A DNA stretch of 64,000 nt from Tubulanus polymorphus (Eukaryota > Nemertea > Palaeonemertea > Tubulaniformes > Tubulanidae), in NCBI RefSeq assembly GCF_964204645.1, contig NC_134025.1, forward strand, positions 22,102,001 through 22,166,000. Reading direction: 5' to 3'. Positions 16,266-27,600 of the stretch are shown piece by piece. Under the pieces are notes generated by a model. The model was not told the DNA's origin and made no database searches. It saw nothing but the letters and a program-made list of their open reading frames with translations. Position numbers and translations under genes: made by a program. How positions within the stretch are numbered: the stretch's first letter is position 1; every line of letters begins with the position of its first letter.

Positions 16266-16382
16266 GTCAACGGGCTAAGACGAAACCACGGTTGTCTGTA
16301 TTGTGACTTAATCGACATCCGACAAAGAGCCAAGACTGCGCTTATTTTCTTCGTGTTTGCCCAAAGTCTTAGCCGTGTTGAC
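16266..16382. mobile_element. Possible small MITE
   Basis: GTCAACGGGCTAAGAC at the left is matched by the reverse complement of AGTCTTAGCCGTGTTGAC at the right, with 2-3 mismatches. The interior has no other structure. This is a weak call. Confidence 0.35.
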
Positions 16383-16905
16383 TCAGACAGAGTGGCGCAC
16401 ATAGCCCTCAAAAGACCACACTTGCACCCGACAATATATTCGACAATAACCCATTTAGTTTCCAGAAATCGACTCTCCTTCGTTCGCTTTTTTTCTAGTC
16501 TCAATTCATTAAATTCACGGTTCTAACAACGGGAGACATTGTTTGCACTTTGCTAGAAATTGATAGCGAATTTTCGTTTTTTTGACATGTTCTCTCTCCT
16601 TATTGCAATAGTAGTCGTAATTGAATACCGTACGGCAAAATATACCGCCTTTGATGTGATTTAGTGAAATGCCCCGCTGTACCGATAAGCGGGGATAAAA
16701 CAAAATGGAACATGAAATCGCTAGATAAGTCGAAAGTAATCAAGATCTAGCGCAAATTTTAGATTTACTCAAATCCAAATCCTATGTTCATTTGCATGAA
16801 GTTATCACCCTGGAAGCATAAGACTGGCACAGTTTCTCAACTTGAATCCTTGAACAGTTTCCTCCAAGAGTACAACCCCGACATGTCTATTCCTCATAGT
16901 GTCAG

Positions 16906-17046
16906 AGATGAGTAAGCCCCAGCGTGAAACCGATTTGTTGGATTGGGCTTTGAATCAAAATGAACAAAGCGGTCTTATCTTCTCTAGTACCTACTGGGAC
17001 CAGTATCTGGAAGACTTACTGTTCCCATGGTTTGGTCGTTCGACAG
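16906..17046 (+). CDS. Candidate coding exon, unknown gene
   Basis: An acceptor with a pyrimidine-rich tract (TCATAGTGTCAG) opens a 141-bp segment that ends in ACAG|GTGAAG. The enclosed frame is phase 1-1 and contains ETDLLDWALNQNEQSGLIF then STYWDQYLEDLLFPWFGRST, which has protein-like composition. No family is recognised and no partner exon in matching phase was found. It may be a real exon of a plus-strand gene downstream of Nkx2.2 or a remnant. Confidence 0.3.
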
Positions 17047-17049
17047 GTG

Positions 17050-19730
17050 AAGTCCGGAGATGTTGTATTAATATGGTCTTGTTGCTAGGATCACTCAATG
17101 CGACACGTCAATTGAGCTGATTGAGCCGTCCTAAGTACGCACCAGTTTCCTATCGGTTCTGGAGTTATCAATCATGACTGCCCTGACAGAATCTTAGTGA
17201 TCAATCAATAAATGTCAGGTGGGATTTTGAATAAGATTTTACAGCATCGTGATTTTGGACACAGAAACTTGCGCCTTCTCGAAAACGTGTCCCCTCATGT
17301 TGGGATCCAAATTTTTTCTCAAGGGAAATGCGCTATGGGCGCTATACACGTCATCGTATATGTACGTTCATGAGAATTTGTCACTTCTTTCCGGTGCAAC
17401 TAATTCGCTTTGTCAGTATGATGATCACTTTTCGGAAAAACTTTCTTTTCGTTTGCTGATGCGTTCTTTATTCGCAAGTTGATATTCGCAGACACGAATG
17501 CTGTTCGTATCGAGCGCGCGCTAGCCGGAAGTTGTTCAATTGAAAGTCTGACTTGCTCCTCAAATTAACCAATTACGGCAGCTCATAATTCAAACGGCTC
17601 TTTATACGAAATGATGAAATAACTACAGCCCTCTTGCCAACAAAGCCTCCCCTCGCAGAAATAAACAGTTTAATGGTTTGGCTTGATTACACCTATCGCC
17701 AGTAATACGGATAAAAAAGGCAGCGTTAACGACATAATCTGACGTTTGCTATTACTCCATTAACGTGAAATCAACGTTTAATTCGATAAAAGCACACCAT
17801 GATTAACGTGACGATTGTCGCCACGACGTTTCATCGGGCAACGCAGTCATAAACTAATTTATAAATATTGCTACTATCCGATAACAAGCATCAGGACTCT
17901 TTGTTAACTAAATGTCACTTCCGGTGCGACTGGTTACGTCGGGACCGGTTCTGTTGGCGAAATTTCACGGATCATTAAATCGACGATCGCGTCTGAGTAG
18001 ATTCAGTAACGCCACGTTTGACGGACTAAAACGAAAACAATGTTTCCATTAACGTGTCAATAAACGTACATGGCTCTTAGGTATATGCCTTCTCGGTAGA
18101 TCTTATGCGCGAAGTCGTATCCTGTATTTATTATCCGAGTAGAAGAATAAGATGGGAAGTCGAACATTCTCTCGTTGTCAAAAGCTCGACCCACGAAAAG
18201 TTTTCGTTGACGGAAAAACGTCTACCGATTAGGGTGGAAATATAATTTGGTAAACCTTGTGCTTATAAGAGTAAAAATTGCCCAAATCATTGCGCTGGGA
18301 TTGAAAACTAAGAGATAAGTAGTTCAGATAGTTCGCTATATGCGAATTCTGTTTTACGCTCAAATTTTGAGTTAGGGTTAAGTTCGGCAAGCGTATTTGT
18401 TAATCAATTCATTGTAGATTGATTTAGCCCCCACGTTTAAGTTAAAACCAGTCTATAAAATCGAAGCCAGATGCTTTTACTGATATCGACAAGGAAAAAA
18501 AGTGCGTAATATCATTTTCTTGATCGCCCGTTAAGGTATGCAGTGTCACGCTGCCTAATTTGTAACCATATACCCTCTGAATACGGGTAACATGTATTTA
18601 ATAGATTCAACGAGCCGGAAGTGATTCAACCTTTGTCGGCGTGAATTCAGTTGACTGAAAGCTAATTTATCCAGTGTAGATCGACGATAGCACTAACTCA
18701 TAGAAAACCCGCAATTTTCCACCAAGTCAACCTTTTGTGAAATGTGTCACGTATTTAGGGAAGAATGTCTTATGTTGACGAATTATCATAATAAAGAAGT
18801 TAGCTGTTGAATGGTTTTTATTGTGAGCTCCCGCGTTGATTCACGACGGCATCGCCAAACGACAACAAAAACTAGTGTTTGGCCTGTAATCTATACCCTT
18901 ATCTTAAATATTTTCACTCGGGTTTTCAATTTCCCGGAACGGAGAGTACACGTTTTAAAAATCACTTGTTCTTATAACTATCAACTTCTCAGATAGGAAT
19001 GCGTGGAGAATAATGATAATGGTTCAGATTTCGTAAAAAGTTGTTCTAGCGGCCCTGTTCGAGTGAACGCTGTTTTCCATGACATCGGACAATGCAATCA
19101 CATATTTCTGTTAATTACAAAAAGCACATATTTTTTTCTATCGAGAGAATGTTTACGCGTGCCAATCACGAATGCAATTTTCCATGCAAAGTCACTTTCC
19201 AGCGCGCCAAATAATCAAATCATTTGATGGATATGGACTTTGGGGTGGCAGTTGATGGCGGATTTATCGCTGGTAGTCTGTGTGATGACATTAATAATCA
19301 GTTGAATGTCGGGGTGCCGAGTTCATCCCATCTCACTTAATTTCACAGCGCTTTCAGAATCAAGTGTAACTGCTTCAGCGCGCCAACAAACCTGACAACT
19401 GGCTAATAAACGCCAAATTATACATTTTGATACTGCAAACTAAACTGCCGTAAACGGACGGAAGTCATGTCGTTAAGCTTTCTAACCATTATGTTATGTG
19501 CAGTAAATCTATTAGTTTGTGACATGCAACTGCTCTCGAATCAAGCATCTTTATTATCAAAGCTATCATCCCGATACTGATTTATAGAGGCAGTTTCTAT
19601 GGTAACGAGTATATTGTATCTATATAGTTTTCCTGTAATAATTAGCCGACCCCCGAGTTTTCATCTTTATTATATGAGGCTTTTATCTGTAATTTGCGGA
19701 TACAAGCGAAGCATAGACGAATTCATTATT
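17050..19730. other. Gene-free stretch
   Basis: No supported exon, repeat family or RNA gene seen. The region is AT-rich with short GC islands (for example 17500-17530 and 17930-18010) that could be regulatory. This cannot be tested here. Confidence 0.35.
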
Positions 19731-19736
19731 TTCTAG

Positions 19737-19757
19737 TTCGTTTGGCACCAACGACTG
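19737..19757 (+). other. Candidate 21-nt micro-exon
   Basis: TTATTTTCTAG precedes TTCGTTTGGCACCAACGACTG, followed by a strong donor GTGAGTAC. Acceptor and donor are paired on the plus strand and the length is a multiple of three. No similarity is known and chance is possible. Confidence 0.2.
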
Positions 19758-20065
19758 GTGAGTACCTATAACACTTTTTTTCGCAAGCGTGTTTTTGCGT
19801 GTACTGATAGACCCGCTTAAACAATACGAATGAAATATATATGTAAGCAGTGCGAAACTTTGTCTTAATCCCGCAATCTGCTTCAGTCATTACGAGCGGC
19901 TTCGATGAATAAGCGAAAGCAAAGCGGCTATCACCAGGAACTTTGGATTGACAAGAAAAGTGACGTAAAGTGATGGTTAAGGCGAAGTGTTTTCTTGTGC
20001 ATTGTGCATTGGGATTGTGAATTCAATATCTTGTTGCTACACTTAACGATATGCTTAAAAGCTCA

Positions 20066-20190
20066 GGGCCGATTTAGGGGGGGGGGGGTGGTCTCGCTAG
20101 CTTCCCATTGAGATTACCTTTTTCGTAAAGTCGAAGATCTAAAAACCTGCAAATTTGACAGTCGTCCTTTCGGAAAGTGCATATATCTTT
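20066..20190. mobile_element. Dispersed repeat copy (AGGGCCGATTTAGGGGG type)
   Basis: It starts AGGGCCGATTTAGGGGGGG and continues with blocks ATTACCTTTTTCGT and AAAACCTGCAAATTTG. These match the copy at 49575-49700 in the same order, so the two are members of one dispersed repeat family. Confidence 0.6.
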
Positions 20191-21980
20191 CTGTTTTTTC
20201 CCTGCAAAAAGCATCTAATTACGAGGATGGGACATCGACAGTAGCCTATGAAATGGTTGCTTCCATCTGAAAAATGCCTTTTCTTTTCTTCTGGATCCCG
20301 GCCTCTCAAATTTCCTAGATCCAGCCTGAAGCTGACATGCGTCCTACAAACTATCGTGCTGATGACGAAATATAACGATAGTCGTCATCTGGGGGATAAT
20401 CTATTTCGGAAAATTATCTTCGCGGTGAAAATGATTAAAGGCGGAGGTAAAAGCCGCGCTGAGCGCACAGCGCATCGCGGTAATGTTTATTCGGTGTGAC
20501 TGGTCACTTAACAGCATCGTTACATCTCTACAATATTAACGGTCGTTTCCGCCGCATGATCAACATGCACAAACACCACTGAAAACGATAAATAAACCTT
20601 AATACCGACAACCTGTCCAATATAGGACCTACCACCGGAAAGTGACCTGGCGCACTAAGTACCGAGACTTTCGGAAATTACACCTTTTTAGAATTTCAAA
20701 TATGGGCGAATAAGCAATGTTAAGTATGGTTTTCTGGCTGTAATGCGATAGTTTGCCGATTAGCTGTTCCTGGTGAAATAAAATCTTTCCGAATCGTCGC
20801 CATCAAACTTCCATTGTGGATAATGCTGTAAATGCTGTCAAGAAGAAAGACGAGGTTTGTCGCAGATGGGTTCCCCGGAGCATTTTGTCCGTGGGGATAA
20901 TAAATACGAATTTCCATTTGGAAAGAAAATGAATGTATAGGTTATCGCATTAAACCGCATTGCTTGTAGTGAAGTCGCAGTGCTCAATCGGTTATACTCG
21001 AATAACAGTGTACCCTTCAGGTGCAATGAATATATTGTCAAGACGAACGTACATCGATACTCGACTAGATTACATTACCAGAAATAATAAAACGCGCTTA
21101 CTAAATTGCTGTCAATTCCCGTGCGCGCAGAAAATGAACATTTTCTCAATAAATTGTGATCAGAAATTCTGTCATTGTTGGCTTTTTCTATCAACATCGT
21201 GACAAGCGTAAATTGATGCATACGAGAGGTCGCAAAAACCGGAAGTCGCCAGGATCAGTCATACGGAGTGCAGTAGATATACCACCCGTGAAGGTGTCGG
21301 GTATTGGAACCCAATCCAGTTAACTCTACCATCTCATTGCTCCGGAACTGAAGTAAAACACCTCGCAAACACACGCTGACAATGGCCATTCTTCATTCTG
21401 CAACTTCCGAAACAAAAATTGATTTCTGCATAGATTTTGACAGGATTTCATTGAAGTCGACGAACGCGTAATCTTCACGTTGTTAATGAGACGCAGTAGT
21501 ACGTCAATGGAACTATTGTTTAGCGTTTACGTTCGACGTTCAATCCCCTTCAGCGTGCATTAAACCGGTAACAAACCTAAATTGTCGTTCTTGATGGGAA
21601 AACGAAAACGCCAAGAAACGAACGCAGCGCGCGGCGTCGATGCCGCGTGGTATAAACTAAACAATTCAGATCCGCGCGAAAAACAATCTTTCAACTTTAG
21701 TATGCCGCTGTTTTAATGTTCTTTTGATCAATAAGATGCTTTCGCGGCATAAATAGGTGATAGTGAGAATGCCGAAGTGTGAATAGTTCTTATCACTAGG
21801 TGGTAAAGTGGCCATCGATTGGGAGCTCCGCCATTGGCGTGCTAACATAGACCAGCTGCATTTTATAGGAATTACTGTTTCCTTCCATTGCATGCAAAAT
21901 ATTGTATCAATGATTCTTACAAAAAGTCCATAGTTTTTTTTTTATGAAACGAATTCAGATTTTTGTTTTTCTCGAAATTC
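20190..21980. other. Gene-free stretch
   Basis: No gene, RNA or repeat that I can support. Only short open frames without splice context. Confidence 0.35.
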
Positions 21981-21986
21981 TGTTAG

Positions 21987-22016
21987 GATGCCATCTTTGT
22001 CGCTATTCGATCGTTG
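21987..22016 (+). other. Candidate 30-nt micro-exon
   Basis: A long pyrimidine tract with acceptor (TTTTTCTCGAAATTCTGTTAG) is followed 30 nt later by a consensus donor (GTTG|GTAAGTACC). Frame one is open (DAIFVAIRSL, phase 0-0). A strong acceptor at 22365 follows in compatible phase. Function unknown. Confidence 0.3.
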
Positions 22017-22364
22017 GTAAGTACCTTTACACGCCAGTCGTTCCGAGAATAATTAGTTAATGCTGCAATGAAGTGAAGTCATGTACAGTAATTGCGATTT
22101 TAAGTGCCCCGCTTTATTCGACGTCAGATACCTCCTTAAATAGTAATCAATTGAAGTCTGAGTATTTGCAGGGTGTTTGAACGGATCGACTGGTCGTTTA
22201 TTTCGCCGATATACCCCGTCATCAGTATTACTCTAACGTATAATCATCCTATCCCCTTTTAAGAGACTAGATTTACTGCCGAATCAAATGTATGCGCTGT
22301 ACAGGATTTCTGTTGTTGTTAAGGGATAACACAAAAGAAAATTCCATCTTTCTTCTTGATTCAG

Positions 22365-22559
22365 TGTGCGTCCATAGTACGACGTGCGCGTGCAACGTAC
22401 GTAGAAAATGGGTTTCGTTTCGATGTCTTTTTTGTCGACACAAAACGAGCATATTATTCTGAAACGATTTCTACGACGATATCTGTGTCACAGAAACCCT
22501 TCAATTATGACACCTTATTCAATAGTGGACAGGAATGCACCCTTGTGAGGGTATTCTAG
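22365..22559 (+). CDS. Candidate terminal exon, unknown gene
   Basis: The pyrimidine-rich acceptor CTTTCTTCTTGATTCAG opens a frame of 64 codons to a stop at 22557-22559 (begins CASIVRRARATYVENGFRF, ends QECTLVRVF). It is in phase with the micro-exon at 21987-22016. No family similarity is recognised. It may be part of a non-coding transcript instead. Confidence 0.25.
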   Translation, partial: CASIVRRARATYVENGFRFDVFFVDTKRAYYSETISTTISVSQKPFNYDTLFNSGQECTLVRVF

Positions 22560-22814
22560 CGGTGATAATCGCGCAATACCTGCTATTTAGCGTGTCGTAT
22601 ACACGCGGTATACAACGACTTTACAACTCTCAACTGAGAAAGCCACAGAAAGACAATTTCCAATCAATGCCGATTGTTTCAACCGGTTTAAAGAAAGCAT
22701 CACAGAAGATGAAGACTTATCGAACACGTCTCATATTCCGTGTATTGGTGCGATTACAAATTATGGATCGGTTCCGTGCTTTAAATGGACTGCTTTACGC
22801 GCCAGTGGTTTAGA

Positions 22815-24155
22815 ATGTCTCGTCAACGATTTATAAATGTAAAACTCGACTTCGTTCTGATCAGGGATCAGCGAATCTCTATTTACATTCATTAAGCTTA
22901 TTAGCTGCGAAATTCTGAGCCAATATCAAACTGAAAAAGCTGCGCTTCCTGCTCCCAGTACTCGTTAAATAATATCAACTTTAAAGTAAATTCGGCCTTT
23001 CATAAATCCCCTCGCAGTAAAAGTGTTCATTTCCGGTTAGTCGGGTATCTCCACCGGTCGCTATTGAATGCATCGCTGCCTAAAATAATAAGTCATAAAC
23101 GTTCTTTATGTTCGCAGTTAACTGGATGTTCGATATTGGATTGATGTTTGCACAACGAGAGGGTCATTTTATGCATCCAATAGTTTTCGGGCAATAAAAG
23201 AAGTGTTGTTACAGTTTTGTTATTCGTTGTTGTAGCAAACTTGTGTTCATGCGAGTAATTCCATAAAATAGGGAATGTATCTGTTTTTGCGGTTTACACG
23301 TGGCGGTGATGTTACGACGGCAATCAATGGACCAATAAGGAATAAGATGAGTCCTCGATATCTTAAAGTGCTCTTCCTCCATATAGATAATGAAAACCTT
23401 CCTAGAAATACGTAATTCAGTCATATTTTCATGGGGTTATCGCTTGGAAAGACGCGTACGCGTTTGAGAGCCGTACAAATATGCTAGACTCGTTTTTGAT
23501 TAAGCCACATTTCCTAAAACATCAAGTGCTCTCCAAATTTTGAAGAGCTAACAAGGCTTTTGATTAATCCCGAAATCAACGGGATGTCGATTTCTTTGGG
23601 ATATGTTTACTTTCAAACAACACACCGTCGTGTCAGTTATTGATACCCGGTCTGAGCACGCTGGAACTCAACGACGGTTAAGCATTGTCACGCGGATGCC
23701 CCCTTTTCTACTATGTAATTGAATTTATATTAGATGGTATTGTTCGGGGATAATCTGCCGTCGAAGTGATGCCCAAGTGCGAACCGAACTAAGCCGATAA
23801 GAAGCCCTCGGTCCACCCATCAATTCTTTAGTGCCATATTAACACGTTACAGCCAATGAGTCGCCGCTGATCCGGCACCAGTCAACAGTTAATCTTGTAA
23901 TAAATCAAACTTCTGGCAAATTCTAACGTTTTCGATCATCTCAAATACTTTCCACAATATCATAATAAACAGTGTATCCTTTTATGCCGCACACTGGGCG
24001 GGGCTGTCACCGAGACGACAATGGTAAAATCGGAAATTGGAACCATTCTTTTTAAATTTGGAATCGACAATAGAACCATGAGACAATAAAAGGTTTGTTT
24101 CGGCAGACGAACTTCTAAGGGATAAAACAATTCATTTTACAACAACAGTAATAGA
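22815..24155. other. Gene-free stretch 3' of Nkx2.2
   Basis: Lies just downstream of the Nkx2.2 poly(A) signal. No exon or repeat is supported. It is a reasonable place for regulatory elements of the homeobox gene, which is inference only. Confidence 0.35.
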
Positions 24156-24161
24156 TTTATT
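24156..24161 (-). terminator. Candidate Nkx2.2 polyadenylation signal
   Basis: TTTATT on the plus strand gives AATAAA on the minus strand about 460 bp after the Nkx2.2 stop codon. Confidence 0.45.
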
Positions 24162-24619
24162 TCATTCGATAAATGTGACTGACTCTCGGTGATAAATATA
24201 CATAAATGCTAGCGCACCATTTTATCTTTTTGTACACTATAAAACTATATATTTACACAGAGCCTCTTGCTAACATATTTTCCTTATTTCGGTAAATCTA
24301 TTAATTGATGATTGCTGCTCGAGGAAACTGATTCAACCGTGTTGGAATAATATGGAAAAAGATCTCGCGGATCTTGCAAATGCTGTGGTTCTAAACCGTA
24401 TCGGGAATTTCCTCTACGCACATGCAAAACGACGTCATCAACTCTAATGTTTTGTCCAATTCGAATTCATCGGTAAACAAAACATGACGTAGGAGTATTT
24501 ACAAAATTATGGGGAATTGATGAATGATAAATGAATGTTCGGCAAATATGTACCAAACTATATGCAATGTTCGAACAAAAACGTCTAACGTAAATATACA
24601 CATATCGTCTCGTTTAACG

Positions 24620-27600
24620 TTACCACCATCGAGTTTGTGGTTGCATCAACGGATGATTATAAGACGGTAGCACATTTATATTACTCATATTCATACCCAT
24701 AGTGTTCATGCCGCTCATGCTGTACGATGCCGAGTTCATGTTCATGCTCATACTCGCGTTTAGAGACGACGTCACGCCCATCGTGTTCATACCCGGCATA
24801 CCGTTCATTGCTAAGTTCGTCTGCATCGCGAGTTCGGCGGGTTGTTTCATTAAACTACTGTTCATGGAAGGTTGGCACGGTTTGCCGTCTCGCACTAATA
24901 CGGGCACGGCAACGCGTCTCGGAGATGGCATCGGGTTCATGTCCAATCCTTTCTCTTGTCGCGCGCGTTTCATCTTATACCTGTGATTCTGAAACCAGAT
25001 TTTCACTTGGGTCGGGGTCAGTCGGATAATGCTGGCCAAATGTTCGCGCTCTGGGGCGGAAAGATAGCGTTGCTGGCGGAAGCGGCGTTCCAGCTCGTAG
25101 GTTTGCGCTTTTGTAAACAGAACGCGGCGTTTTCGCTTCTTCGGCGTTTCGTTCGAGCCCGTTCCGTCGTCTTTCTTATCCACGCTATCGTCGTCGTCGT
25201 CTAGATCGTCTTCGCTTTTGTCGTCGCAATTGTTGTTATCGTGATTATCTGGCATGTGCAGCTCAGTGTGTCCCGGTGTTGGGCTTTGTGGTGTTTTTGG
25301 GCAAGGCGGAGGAGAGCTGATCCCGTTGTTACAAGTCGGTGTGCTCGACGCGGCACTCGATGATGGCGACGCTAGCTGTACCAATCCTACAATGAAGAAG
25401 AGATCATTGATAAAACACTATGTCAGAGTTGTGACGATGATATAGAGAATCCCACAATTATAATGGAAAAGAACAATATTTCGCCTATAACCGAATAGTC
25501 GTCTTTAATCATCCTGAAGATGACAATTAGGTAATAGACGAAACGTCTTATAAACGACCAGTGAAAGGAAACATTTCGGACATTGTCTTCCATTCTAAGT
25601 ATGGAATTTTCTTTACAAATTCAGAAGAGATTCCGAAAACACTTCCATCCATGATATTCTACTAAATAAAATATACCGATGTATACATATATTTTCTAAT
25701 GAAGTGCTTAGATTAATCCTTGGAGTAATCCTTGATTTCTCGAAGATTAATCGAATCGGATGTATAGGTTTAATCAAATCATCAAACCATGTTGGTTTTA
25801 CGTCTTTATCTGAGCAATACACTATTGAAAGGTATTGCCCGTATTAATGTGTTGTGCAAGCAAGATTAAGTTAATTAAGACTGATCTGATTTGATTGATG
25901 CAACCGAAACATCGGCGGTGCTTCGACGTGGTTTTCAAAAAGCGGAAGTAGGAGGAACAGGTCGGAGTTCTTCTGTTCCGGATGGGGGCAGGGTGAGCGA
26001 ACTAATGCGCGTTAATCTACTGGAATAAATGCCCGATTACGGGGGTTAATTTGGGCAGAAAATTGCGCGGTGTAGATTTGAAAGGAGGTGTGAGGGTGAC
26101 TGGCCCAGGTGGTGGCATAAAACATAATCCCATCAGGCAATAACAAACAAGATACCCAGTCAGTTGGAATATTTGTCGAGTTCGCCATTGTGACGGAGTT
26201 AGCCAGATTGCGAGACGGGATTTCTCGTGTTTAGAGTACACACATAACTTCTGGCTTCTTGCTTCTTCCGTGTTTGTATAGATAGCTTTCTGTTTATAGA
26301 ACAAACGTATCGCAATACAAGATTGTCTTGCTGATTGATTTTTGACATCGAGATTTGAACGAATTCCAAAGATCGCAGGGTTACCGGGGTCATTTGTACT
26401 AGGATCCGAATCGGATTTGAAAATCAATTAGGAACTGCGTTGGCCGAAAGTTGAGGGTTTCAAATCGGAAGTAACCTAATCTTCAAGATTCGATGGCGAC
26501 GTATGTCTCATATCAATATCGCGATATCCATAACCACGAGATAACATCAAATATTTGCCAATGCACTAAATTCACATCTTGATTCTGTTGCAAGAATGGC
26601 GCATCGATATAAACATATTGTGGGAGTTTGTCTTGACATCACGACAATCTAGGGAAATTCGCGTGTTTGAAGAGAAAAATATCGTTATTCACCTTGACAA
26701 TGACTGTAAACGCTATCCGGTGCCTCTTGAAGATCAGCGACCACCGAACTGTTGGCGTGTTCTGAAAGTATAAAAAAGTAACGTTTCTTAACATCAAAGT
26801 CGTCGGCGTATGATGGAAATATCATCAGTTTTTGTGGTGACCGATTTCTTTTTGTATTCATTCGCGACAAAACAATGTTCATCGCGGGGAGTCGTAAATC
26901 GATTGATTGTATAGTATATGTTGTTACTTTTCACGGATGTTAGCCTTTCACGTGTAAGTAGTGCATCCGGAATTTGCGTCGGATGATTGTATTTCACGTA
27001 AAAGCCCCCACTTCCGGTTCATCTAAGGGACGGAAACAGCGGCAAAGTGGTTTATTGCCACATCTTCCAACAACAATCACGACAAAACTAATGAGACAAA
27101 TATTGCTGGTTTTTGCCTGGTGACCTTTCAGCAGATGACACCGCTGAACTGCTGTATATCGACGTAGTTTAGCAAATTACGACGAACGTAAAAATGTATC
27201 GAATATCTAATTTGTGAATATTGCACATTGCGCTATGTTATGTTTGAGTTTTAGGTTATTTGTTCCGCTTTTTCAAAAATTCAATGACTTGATGATAAAT
27301 TGATAAGCATATCGTGATCGGCATTATTGTGAACGAACGACCGCGCGCGATATGATCGCTCTAATGAAATAGTTTTTTATTTGTTAGATGAACAGTCGCG
27401 AGGAGATAGCCCGTCCCCCGGGGGACTGCGCGGTGGTCGAGTAGTCGCAGTAAGTTATTAGTTGTAATATGAGGCAATGTTAATTAAGTGGATGACACGC
27501 CAGATTGAACTGTAAACTGTAGCGACGATAGCTGCAATTAGCGGATGATGGATAATATAAAAGGTCAACGATACGGAGAGAGAATGGGAGGCTGGATGTT

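Noticed and set aside
24702-25204. Plus-strand frames over the homeobox exon
   Set aside because: Antisense shadows of Nkx2.2 exon 3, which holds the homeodomain on the minus strand.
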